Shown: positions 7,450 through 14,262 of the stretch, piece by piece
Numbering within the stretch: the first letter of the stretch is position 1
How the letters are laid out: each line of letters opens with the position of its first letter
Source of the DNA: Chitinophagaceae bacterium
GTDB lineage: Bacteria > Bacteroidota > Bacteroidia > Chitinophagales > Chitinophagaceae
Assembly: GCA_016721085.1 (NCBI GenBank)
Contig: JADKJI010000053.1
Location: forward strand, 1 to 14,679
DNA length: 14,679 bases
Direction of reading: 5' to 3'
Position numbers and translations under genes: made by a program
Notes under the pieces: generated by a model
Databases searched by the model: none
The model's input: only the letters and a program-made list of their open reading frames with translations
Told to the model about the DNA's origin: nothing

Positions 7450-8415
7450 CTGGAAAACAATAACTACCATATTAATGAAGACTTGCTGGTGACCTACCTG
7501 CTTGGTGAAGCCAATGCAGAAGAGATCCGTCTTGTAGATGAGTGGTTAGCTGCCAATCCTGAGAACGGTAATTATTACAATCAGTTGAAACAGGTGTGGG
7601 AGAAAAGCAAATTGATAGCAGCTTCTTCATCTGTAGATACGAATGCTGCATGGAACCGATTCCAGGCACGTACACAGGTTCATAAAGCAAAATCAAGAAA
7701 CAGCCTTTTTTTACGAGTTGCCGCTACTGTTATTTTTGTTATTGGAGCAGCCTTGTTGGGAATATATCTAAACGATCAGTATGGCAATACACCTCAAATG
7801 GCAGTGAGTACTATCGAAAAAACATTGATTGATACATTACCAGATGGCTCCGTAGTTACACTGAATAAAAAATCTTCCATTTCTTATCCAAAAAAATTCA
7901 AAGGCAATACAAGAAAAATACAACTGAAAGGAGAAGCGTTTTTTAATGTTAGTCCTGATAAGACAAAACCTTTTGTTATTGATGTAAAAGATATACAGGT
8001 AGAAGTAGTTGGTACTTCCTTTAATATCAGGGAGAACAAGGAAAGCACTTCTGTAATTGTTGAAACGGGTATTGTAAAAGTAACAAAAGCAGGAAACACA
8101 ATTACACTCACTGCGGGAGAAATGATGGAAATTATTGATAGTGGCAAAATAATAAATAAGTCAAAGTCTTCTGATAAACTATATAATTATTATAGGAGCA
8201 AACAATTTGTATGTGAAGACACCCCTTTGTGGAAGTTGGTGCAAGTGCTGAATGAAGCATACGGCAGTGAAATAGTAATTACCCGAAGCGAATTGAAAGA
8301 CCTCAAGATCAATACCACATTCAACGATGCGTCACTCGATGAAATCCTTTCCGTAATACATGAAACATTCCTGATAACCGTTACAAAGAAAGATAACCGA
8401 ATCCTTTTGCAATAA
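7450..8415 (+). CDS. FecR-family anti-sigma factor (with DUF4974-like C-terminal domain)
   Basis: An inner-membrane anti-sigma/signal-transfer protein. Numbering from 7450: an N-terminal cytoplasmic helical region (INEDLLVTYLLGEANAEEIRLVDEWL, about 8-34) that binds the sigma factor, one membrane segment (VAATVIFVIGAALLGIYL, about 90-107), a periplasmic FecR domain (about 124-217: LPDGSVVTLNKKSSISYPKKF, GEAFFNVSPDKTKPFVI, VEVVGTSFNIR), and a C-terminal DUF4974-like domain (about 253-319: EDTPLWKLVQVLNEAYGSEIVI, LDEILSVI), which in this phylum resembles STN. There is no ATG start. The frame opens at TTG 7483, but the upstream in-frame residues ENNNYHINED look like a normal FecR N-terminus, so CTG 7450 is preferred. 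That places it 10 nt after the sigma-factor stop. The next gene begins 2 nt after the stop, indicating an operon. Confidence 0.92.
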   Translation: MENNNYHINEDLLVTYLLGEANAEEIRLVDEWLAANPENGNYYNQLKQVWEKSKLIAASSSVDTNAAWNRFQARTQVHKAKSRNSLFLRVAATVIFVIGAALLGIYLNDQYGNTPQMAVSTIEKTLIDTLPDGSVVTLNKKSSISYPKKFKGNTRKIQLKGEAFFNVSPDKTKPFVIDVKDIQVEVVGTSFNIRENKESTSVIVETGIVKVTKAGNTITLTAGEMMEIIDSGKIINKSKSSDKLYNYYRSKQFVCEDTPLWKLVQVLNEAYGSEIVITRSELKDLKINTTFNDASLDEILSVIHETFLITVTKKDNRILLQ

Positions 8416-8417
8416 TC

Positions 8418-10241
8418 ATGAACTCTCGTTTTGTATTTCTTTTTGTCTTTTTGACTGGCATGATGATTGAAGTCCAGGCACAATCGATTTTGTCGCGCCC
8501 CATCAGCTTACAAGTGAACCGACAACGACTTGATCAGGTATTGGAAATAATCAGTAATAAAGGGGATTTCTATTTCTCTTATAATTCAGGAATCATAAAG
8601 AAAGATAGCCTAATTAGTTTCACCATAAACAATCGTACTGTTAAGGATGTTTTACAGCTGCTATTTGATAAGACTTACGAATTCAAGGAAAGCGGGAATT
8701 ATATTATAATCCGAAAGGCACCCATTCGAATGACAGTAGTAGTGAATAAGGCAGCCACTGAAGATAAATACTATGCCATAACCGGACATGTGTTTGATGA
8801 GCAAACAGGGTTGCCAATTATTGATGCCAGTATTTACGAAAAGACTACATTGGCCGCAGTGCTTACAAATACAGATGGGTATTTCAAGATTAGATTAAGG
8901 AGTAGCAAGTCGGCAATAAGGGATCTCACTATCAGTAAGACACTTTATGAAGATACAGTAGTGAAGATCATCCCAAAGAACAATATGGAGCTTACTATTA
9001 CCCTGCTTCCCATTGAACTACCACAGGCTACGGTAACAGTATCACCAAACGACTATATCACTCCAGATTCAATACAATTGGTTAATGAAGTAGTGCCTCA
9101 ACAACCTTTTTTTGTAGATACAGCCAAAGTAGAGAAGAAAGGATTGAGCAAGTTTTTGCTTTCTACTAACCTCAGGAGACAAAGTTTGAATCTTGGTAAG
9201 TACATAACTAGTCGTCCCTTCCAAATTTCATTCACACCAGGATTGAGCACCCATGGTGCATTAAGTGGACAGGTAGTCAATAATGTTTCTTTAAATATTT
9301 TAGGTGGATATACTGCAGGAACAAATGGCGTAGAATTAGGAGGATTATTTAATATTGATAAGAAAGATGTTAGTTTCTTTCAAGCAGCCGGCCTCTTCAA
9401 TACTGTTGGAGGAAAAGTAAAAGGAGTACAGTTTGCTGGTGTGCATAATACAGTGCTGGATTCAGTAAGAGGCCTGCAAGCTGCCGGTGTAAGTAATGTT
9501 GTGAAAGGAAATATGGATGGAGTGCAATTAGCAGGTGTTCATAATCATGTAACAGATAGTGTATTCGGTTTGCAAGCGGCTGGCGTAACCAACTTTGTAC
9601 AAAAACGTGTTAAAGGAGTTCAATTAGCTGGGGTGGCAAATATTGCATTGAAAGAAACAGAAGGAGCACAAATAGCAGGTGTTCTCAATTATTCTCATCG
9701 AATGAAGGGAATACAAATAGGACTAATCAATATTGCAGACAGTTCTGATGGCTATAGTATTGGACTGATAAATATTATATTCAAAGGATACCATTCTCTA
9801 AGTTTATCAACAAATGAATTTCTTCCAGTAAATATTGCTTTTAAAACAGGGAATACAAAATTGTATAGTATCCTCATTGCCGGAACATCAACAAAGGCAG
9901 AAGAGAAAGCGTATACATTCGGATATGGAATGGGAAGTCTGCAACCTTTGAATAAAAAGAAGACACTATTTTTCAATCCTGAACTTACAACACAAAGCAT
10001 ATATCTTGGTTCATGGGATTATCTCAATCTCATGAGCAAACTGCATTTTAACATAAATGTTAAAGCAGGAAAGTATCTTTCTTTCTATGCGGGTCCTTCT
10101 GTAGCAGTATTGGTTTCCGACCAAACCGTAGCTGTGCCTGGATATCGTTTTCCGATTGCTCCAACAGGCAATAAGGGATTTAGTTTCAGTAACCGTGTAA
10201 CAGGATGGTTTGGCTGGAGCGCCGGTATAAATATTTTCTGA
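8418..10241 (+). CDS. STN plus carboxypeptidase-regulatory-like protein with 16-residue repeats (outer-membrane, putative signal transducer)
   Basis: A 607-residue exported protein with signal peptide 1-21 (EVQA-Q). Residues about 29-99 form an STN (secretin/TonB short N-terminal) domain: LDQVLEIISNKGDFYFSYNSGII, TVKDVLQLLFDKTYEF, NYIIIRK. Residues about 119-198 form a CarboxypepD_reg-like beta-sandwich (ITGHVFDEQTGLPIIDASIYE, LTNTDGYFKI). Residues about 304-458 carry roughly ten 14-16-residue repeats of the form GVQxAGVxNxV. The last 140 residues have beta-barrel-like alternation and end in a terminal Phe (GINIF), typical of outer-membrane proteins. There is no TonB plug or full receptor barrel. 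STN domains in TonB receptors contact FecR-type anti-sigma factors, so I infer it reports a surface event to the FecR encoded 2 nt upstream. The exact function is not established. ATG 8418 directly starts the signal peptide. Confidence 0.85.
   Translation: MNSRFVFLFVFLTGMMIEVQAQSILSRPISLQVNRQRLDQVLEIISNKGDFYFSYNSGIIKKDSLISFTINNRTVKDVLQLLFDKTYEFKESGNYIIIRKAPIRMTVVVNKAATEDKYYAITGHVFDEQTGLPIIDASIYEKTTLAAVLTNTDGYFKIRLRSSKSAIRDLTISKTLYEDTVVKIIPKNNMELTITLLPIELPQATVTVSPNDYITPDSIQLVNEVVPQQPFFVDTAKVEKKGLSKFLLSTNLRRQSLNLGKYITSRPFQISFTPGLSTHGALSGQVVNNVSLNILGGYTAGTNGVELGGLFNIDKKDVSFFQAAGLFNTVGGKVKGVQFAGVHNTVLDSVRGLQAAGVSNVVKGNMDGVQLAGVHNHVTDSVFGLQAAGVTNFVQKRVKGVQLAGVANIALKETEGAQIAGVLNYSHRMKGIQIGLINIADSSDGYSIGLINIIFKGYHSLSLSTNEFLPVNIAFKTGNTKLYSILIAGTSTKAEEKAYTFGYGMGSLQPLNKKKTLFFNPELTTQSIYLGSWDYLNLMSKLHFNINVKAGKYLSFYAGPSVAVLVSDQTVAVPGYRFPIAPTGNKGFSFSNRVTGWFGWSAGINIF
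9327..9791 (+). repeat. In-frame 48-bp degenerate repeats encoding GVQxAGVxNxV units
   Basis: About ten consecutive units within the STN protein: seven exact 16-residue units, then units of 15, 14 and 14 residues. Units 3-4 (9423-9518) and 5-6 (9519-9614) are related as a 32-residue duplication, 21 of 32 residues identical (both contain AGVHN, DSV, GLQAAGV). Gly, Gln, Ala-Gly and Asn recur at fixed places, suggesting stacked beta-turns or beta-strands. They resemble the GLQ/GVQ-type repeats of LA_2272-like surface proteins by memory only. Confidence 0.8.
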
Positions 10242-10521
10242 TAAAATTTATTTGCGCATAGGGGTAAATGGTTCTTCGATTGTTTTATTCGAAAGAGGCA
10301 CCATGTATTATCCTGTCAATGATAAGCGGTCTGTTTCGATGACAAAAAACAGATCATTGTTTCAACTACCATTAGTTGTGGAAGAGATATATTTTATCGC
10401 CCAATACCTCTTGTTGCTATTCATCCATCATTTTACGGTGTTCATCAAAAAAACAGGACATAAGCTGTAACACTGGTCCTTTTATTGATGTCATTTAATT
10501 GTTCATTATAAAACCTTGTCC
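10242..10521. other. Intergenic region before the TonB-dependent receptor
   Basis: This 280-bp gap separates the STN protein and the receptor. An open frame at 10252-10470 has no recognisable content and a TTG start, so I do not call it. A weak imperfect stem (AATGAT...TCTGTTT against AAACAGATCATT, about 10318-10360) is present. The gap may hold a separate promoter for the receptor, but no TAnnTTTG/TTTG pair is evident. Confidence 0.5.
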
Positions 10522-12873
10522 ATGTCTCGTTTTTTGCCCAGACTTGTTTTAATTAATTTTCTTTTAACATTATTCTTAAATGCAGATGCACAATATATTC
10601 AGCAGTTGCGGGGAACAGTAGTTGATCAGGTATTGCAACAACCTTTAGCGGGTGCAACAGTTAGCATACCAATTTTAGGAAAGCAATCTATTTCAGATAC
10701 AAATGGTGTATTTCGTTTTCAGCAGATACCTGTTGGCGTATATAAATTGGTGATCAGTTACACTGGTTTCAAAGAAGCTACTGTAGACAACATAATTGTA
10801 AATGCCGGTAAAGCCACAGTACTTACGATACCGATGGAAGCATGGGTAAAAGTTGAGCAGGAGTTTGTTGTTCGCGCAAACAGCAGGAAAAATAAACCCT
10901 TGAATGAAATGAGTACTGTAAGCGCCAGAGCTTTCTCGGTTGATGAAACACAACGCTACGCGGCTGCAGTAAATGATCCGCTTCGTATGGCTACTGCTTT
11001 CCCCGGCGTGTTGGCTGCAGATGATGGAAACAATGCTATCATCATTCGGGGTAATTCTCCAGCAGGACTTTTATGGAGAATGGAAGGTCTTGATATTCCT
11101 AATCCCAATCACTTCAGTACTCCTGGTAGTTCAGGTGGTGGAATTTCTATTCTCAGTTCACAACTTCTATCTAATTCAGATTTTGTAACTGCGGCATTTG
11201 CTGCCGAATATGGCAATGCATTAAGTGGTGTGTTTGATTTACATCTTAGAAAGGGAAATAATGAAAAGAGAGAATATTCTTTTCAGGCGGGAGTGCTAGG
11301 GCTTAATGCAGCAGTAGAAGGACCTTTCTCAAAAAAGTACAAAGGCTCTTACCTTATTAATTATCGCTATTCGACACTAGAATTATTAAATAAGGCAGGT
11401 GTGTTACCCGATAATGCTGGTACAAACTTCTCGGATCTTTCCTATAATATCTATTTACCAACTTCCAAATTAGGAAACTTCAGTCTGTTCGGATTTACTG
11501 GTTGGAGCGGCCAGATATTTAAAGCCAAAATGGATTCTACGAAATGGGAAGAATCCAGTGACCGGCACCCATTTGACTTTCTATCCAATACAAGAATGAA
11601 TGGGATGACCCATAGTATTTCCTTGGGGAATAAAGCCACATTAAAAACAGCTATTGGGCAATCATTTACTCGAACAAAGTATCTGGAGCAATACGTAGAA
11701 AGTAATTATTCCATCACCGATAATTATAAAGATCAGTTGGATAATAGCAAGTTCACTGCCAATACCATGCTTCAATACAAGTTGAGTAATCAACTCAACT
11801 TCAGGGCAGGTATTATCATGAACTGGATAAGTTATAATTACAAGACCAGTTTCAGGGAGCACAAAAATGATCCTTTAATTGAGTGGATAAATAATAAAGG
11901 CAACACAGCCACTCAGCAAGCTTATATGCAATGGCAATACAAGCCTTCCAACAGGATTGTTTTCAATGCCGGCTTACATTATTTACGTTTATCGCTCAAT
12001 AAGTCATATGCTGTTGAACCCAGGTTCTCTGCCCGATATACAATCAATGCAAAGCAGAATATTTCTTTGGGATATGGCTCTCATTCACAGATTCAAACAC
12101 TAGGCGTATACTTTGCCAAAGTACCAGATGGAAATGGAGATACAACATTAGCGAATAAGAATCTTGGATTTACAAAGGCAAGACATTATGTATTGTCGCA
12201 CCAGATAAGACTATCTAAACAACTATTGTTAAAGACCGAGTTCTATTATCAGCAATTGACTAATGTACCAGTAAGTACAAAAGACAGCAGCACATTCTCT
12301 ACACTAAACCTGATGGGTGATTTTGTAACAGAACCATTGAAGAATGAAGGAAAGGGAGCAAACTATGGAGTAGAGATTTCATTAGAGAGATATCTGCAGG
12401 ATAATTTCTATCTCACCCTTAGCAATTCATTTTATCAATCAAAGTATACAGCTTACGATAAAGTAGAACGCAATACCCGATTCAATGGGAACTATATTAT
12501 CACATTCATAGCGGGTAAGGAGTATGTTTCTAAAAGGAAGTCGCGCACATTCGGAATCAATATTAAAACCATTTATGCAGGCGGGTTAAGGACAACTCCA
12601 ATAGATCTTGCTGCTTCCCGTCAAAATGGGTATACAGTCTTCAAGGATTTGGAAGCCTATTCATTACAGAATGAGCCATATTTCAGAACCGATCTTCGAT
12701 TCAGTTTGAAATGGAACAGGCTACATCATACAAGTACATTATCGCTCGATTTTCAGAATGTAACAAATAGGTTGAATGTATTTAATCAGTGGTATGATGA
12801 TGAGGAGCAGAAGATAGTAACACAATATCAGACGGGGTTGATACCGGTGTTGAATTATAAGATTGAATTCTAG
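10522..12873 (+). CDS. TonB-dependent outer-membrane receptor with N-terminal carboxypeptidase-regulatory domain
   Basis: A 783-residue protein from ATG 10522; TTG 10516, six bases upstream, adds nothing. The signal peptide ends near NADA-Q (residue 23). Residues about 29-108 are a CarboxypepD_reg-like domain (LRGTVVDQVLQQPLAGATVSI, DTNGVFRFQQIPVGVYKLVISYTGF). A plug domain follows (about 125-240: VNDPLRMATAFPGVLAADDGNNAIIIRGNSP, WRMEGLDIPNPNHF, FAAEYGNALSGVFDLHLRKGN). The remainder is a 22-stranded-barrel-like region ending in a terminal Phe (NYKIEF). It imports a ligand across the outer membrane using TonB energy. It has no STN domain of its own and no SusD gene follows, so it is more like a general Bacteroidota receptor than a SusC of a polysaccharide locus. 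The substrate is unknown. It is likely a target of the upstream sigma factor, or its partner. Confidence 0.93.
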   Translation: MSRFLPRLVLINFLLTLFLNADAQYIQQLRGTVVDQVLQQPLAGATVSIPILGKQSISDTNGVFRFQQIPVGVYKLVISYTGFKEATVDNIIVNAGKATVLTIPMEAWVKVEQEFVVRANSRKNKPLNEMSTVSARAFSVDETQRYAAAVNDPLRMATAFPGVLAADDGNNAIIIRGNSPAGLLWRMEGLDIPNPNHFSTPGSSGGGISILSSQLLSNSDFVTAAFAAEYGNALSGVFDLHLRKGNNEKREYSFQAGVLGLNAAVEGPFSKKYKGSYLINYRYSTLELLNKAGVLPDNAGTNFSDLSYNIYLPTSKLGNFSLFGFTGWSGQIFKAKMDSTKWEESSDRHPFDFLSNTRMNGMTHSISLGNKATLKTAIGQSFTRTKYLEQYVESNYSITDNYKDQLDNSKFTANTMLQYKLSNQLNFRAGIIMNWISYNYKTSFREHKNDPLIEWINNKGNTATQQAYMQWQYKPSNRIVFNAGLHYLRLSLNKSYAVEPRFSARYTINAKQNISLGYGSHSQIQTLGVYFAKVPDGNGDTTLANKNLGFTKARHYVLSHQIRLSKQLLLKTEFYYQQLTNVPVSTKDSSTFSTLNLMGDFVTEPLKNEGKGANYGVEISLERYLQDNFYLTLSNSFYQSKYTAYDKVERNTRFNGNYIITFIAGKEYVSKRKSRTFGINIKTIYAGGLRTTPIDLAASRQNGYTVFKDLEAYSLQNEPYFRTDLRFSLKWNRLHHTSTLSLDFQNVTNRLNVFNQWYDDEEQKIVTQYQTGLIPVLNYKIEF

Positions 12874-13013
12874 CTTGATGCGTATGGGGAATACGTTTCA
12901 CGCAAAGACGCAAAGGAAAACTGTTTTTTGGTGTAAATCCCTGTGCTCAATTTAAGGGGCAAAGGGTCGCTTCGCGACGAATACAATTTACCGGAAAGGC
13001 GGGAAGGATTTGT

Positions 13014-13058
13014 TCAGATGTCATCTCCCGAGATGTCATCTCGGGAGATGACATCTGA
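13014..13058. repeat. 45-nt perfect palindrome composed of three AGATGWCATCT palindromes
   Basis: The two 22-nt arms are exact reverse complements around a single central base (13036). Internally it consists of three 11-bp palindromes (AGATGTCATCT, AGATGTCATCT, AGATGACATCT) separated by CCCG and CGGG, at a 15-bp period. It could extrude as one long cruciform, form three small hairpins in RNA, or present three phased binding sites. It lies about 165 bp before the GIN-domain gene. Confidence 0.85.
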
Positions 13059-13157
13059 AGAGGCTTTTCCCATTTTTTATGGTGTTTCCCTCATTCTCTA
13101 CAACCGATTTGGCTGTTTAATCGGGAAGGCGGAAAGCATTTTTAGATACGGATTCCA

Positions 13158-13213
13158 ACTTAAAACTTATTACTTAAAACTTACAACGCACTACTTACAA
13201 CGTAAAACTTAAA
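13158..13213. repeat. Heptamer tandem array (ACTTAAA-like, eight units)
   Basis: Eight contiguous 7-bp units run for 56 bp in strict phase: four are ACTTAAA or ACTTATT types, and the others are ACTTACA, ACGCACT and ACGTAAA. The array ends 9 nt before the ATG of the GIN-domain lipoprotein, so it forms that gene's immediate leader. The unit is nearly the reverse complement of the TTAAGTT array at 1711. Confidence 0.8.
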
Positions 13214-13222
13214 AAAAATCAT

Positions 13223-13936
13223 ATGAAACAATTATCATCAGTAATCGTCCTTTTATTCACCATCTTTATAAGCTCTTGTGTTAAAGTAGTAGGAGATGGT
13301 CCCATTATTACCCAACAAAGAAGCGTGGGTACATTCACAGGCATCACTTCTTCCATTTCAGGTAAGGTGAATTTCACAGTTGCGCCAGATTATAAAGTGG
13401 AAGTAAAAGCCCAACAGAATATCCTTGATGTTTTAGAAACCTATAAGGTAGGCGATGAATTATTTATTAGAGTGAAGAGCGGTACCATCATTAAAACAAA
13501 TCACCCGGTAGAGGTCAATATCAGCGGTCCAAGACTGAATTTGGTAAAATGCAGCGGCTCTGGCGATATTTCTGTGTATGGTCAATTGGCCGAAACGGTT
13601 CTCGATCTTCATGTAAGCGGTAGCGGAAGTATCTATGCACAAGACCTTGCTGTTTCCGATAAACTTTATGCTTCTGTAAGCGGATCTGGTACTATTACCG
13701 CATTATCAGGCTCTGCAAAAAATGAGGAGCTTCATATCAGCGGTAGCGGTGGACTCGACCTGGTTGGAGTTAAATCAGAAAATTCAAATACACATATCAG
13801 TGGTTCTGGAAACATTAAAGTGGATGTAAGCAAAAAGCTTGATGCACGTATCAGTGGAAGCGGTTCGGTTTATTACAGAGGTAATCCTATAATCAGTTCC
13901 AATGTTTCGGGGAGTGGAAGGGTGAGACCGATGTGA
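13223..13936 (+). CDS. Head-GIN-domain (DUF2807) putative lipoprotein
   Basis: A 237-residue exported protein. The N-terminus MKQLSSVIVLLFTIFISSC is a lipoprotein signal with Cys19 as the probable lipidated residue. Nearly all of the mature part (about 34-237) is a DUF2807 'putative auto-transporter adhesin head GIN' domain: RSVGTFTGITSSISGKVNFTV, VEVKAQQNILDVLETYKVGDELFIRVK, then a beta-helix-like series of turns rich in SGSG (SGSGDISVYG, SGSGSIYA, SGSGTITA, SGSGGLDL, SGSGNIKV, SGSGSVYYRGNP, and VSGSGRVRPM at the end). Such proteins are widespread in Bacteroidota; the function is not established, and adhesion is suggested only by the family name. Length and layout are normal. The start is fixed by the signal peptide, and an ACTTAAA heptamer array fills the leader. 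It is probably monocistronic. Confidence 0.92.
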   Translation: MKQLSSVIVLLFTIFISSCVKVVGDGPIITQQRSVGTFTGITSSISGKVNFTVAPDYKVEVKAQQNILDVLETYKVGDELFIRVKSGTIIKTNHPVEVNISGPRLNLVKCSGSGDISVYGQLAETVLDLHVSGSGSIYAQDLAVSDKLYASVSGSGTITALSGSAKNEELHISGSGGLDLVGVKSENSNTHISGSGNIKVDVSKKLDARISGSGSVYYRGNPIISSNVSGSGRVRPM

Positions 13937-14262
13937 CGACATGTTCCAGAGGTTCAAAGGGTTTAATAAGTTCCAGAGTTTAAAGTTTAAGGGTTTAAGG
14001 TTCTGAAGTGTAACAGTATAATTAATTATTTAGTGCTTGCGTTTTTTAGCATATTAACCGCGGAGACGCAGAGATACGCTCTATTAAGCGCAATATTTTT
14101 AATTATACTGTTACACTTCAGAACCTTAAACCCTTAAATTTTAAACAGTTGCTTCAGGTGTTCCACTTCTGCCCTATGAAACCTATTGAACTTCTTGAAC
14201 ATTTTGAACCTACTAAGTCCTGTTGAACTTGCCTATCTTAGCAATTCACATTCCCTAACCAT
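13937..14262. other. Intergenic region occupied by composite repeat element copy B
   Basis: Almost the whole gap between the GIN-domain gene and the last gene is taken up by the composite element described at 13978-14209. The rest, 14210-14262, is the leader of the last gene and shows no convincing promoter. I see no coding sequence. Confidence 0.7.
13978..14209. repeat. Composite intergenic element, copy B (48-nt inverted arms, CGCRGAGA core)
   Basis: Arms 13978-14025 and 14099-14146 are reverse complements at 47 of 48 positions (40 inner positions perfect), with a 73-nt loop. The loop carries TTAAC followed by two octamers CGCGGAGA/CGCAGAGA (14059-14074). The tail after the right arm (GTTGCTTCAGG, then GAACTTCTTGAAC) matches the tail of copy A. 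A 31-nt block starting CTGTTACACTTCAGAACC occurs exactly at 14108-14138, inverted at 13986-14016, and again at 6717-6747. Transcribed, it would give a very stable hairpin between the GIN-domain gene and the last gene. Confidence 0.85.

Larger units (their letters stand above)
12874..13222. other. Repeat-rich intergenic region between receptor and GIN-domain lipoprotein
   Basis: It contains, in order: two degenerate octamers CGCAAAGA/CGCAAAGG (12901-12916), a small hairpin GTCGC-TTC-GCGAC (12966-12978), a direct repeat of the form CGGAAAGGCGGGAAGG (12992-13007) echoed near 13122-13137, a 45-nt triple palindrome (13014-13058), and a heptamer array ending just before the GIN gene. An open frame at 12943-13212 merely reads through these repeats and is not a gene. 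Confidence 0.75.

Noticed and set aside
9327..9791. Regular 48-bp repeats as a CRISPR-like array
   Set aside because: The repeats are in frame, degenerate at DNA level, contiguous with no unique spacers, and encode a clear protein repeat.
10252..10470. 72-codon plus-strand frame with a hydrophobic stretch
   Set aside because: TTG start, no recognisable homology, irregular composition; probably chance in intergenic DNA.
12943..13212. 89-codon plus-strand frame
   Set aside because: It reads through the octamer, triple-palindrome and heptamer repeats; its peptide is explained by those repeats.
14234..14241. TATCTTAG as a -7 box for the last gene
   Set aside because: One mismatch to TAnnTTTG and no TTTG at the correct spacing upstream; too weak to call.
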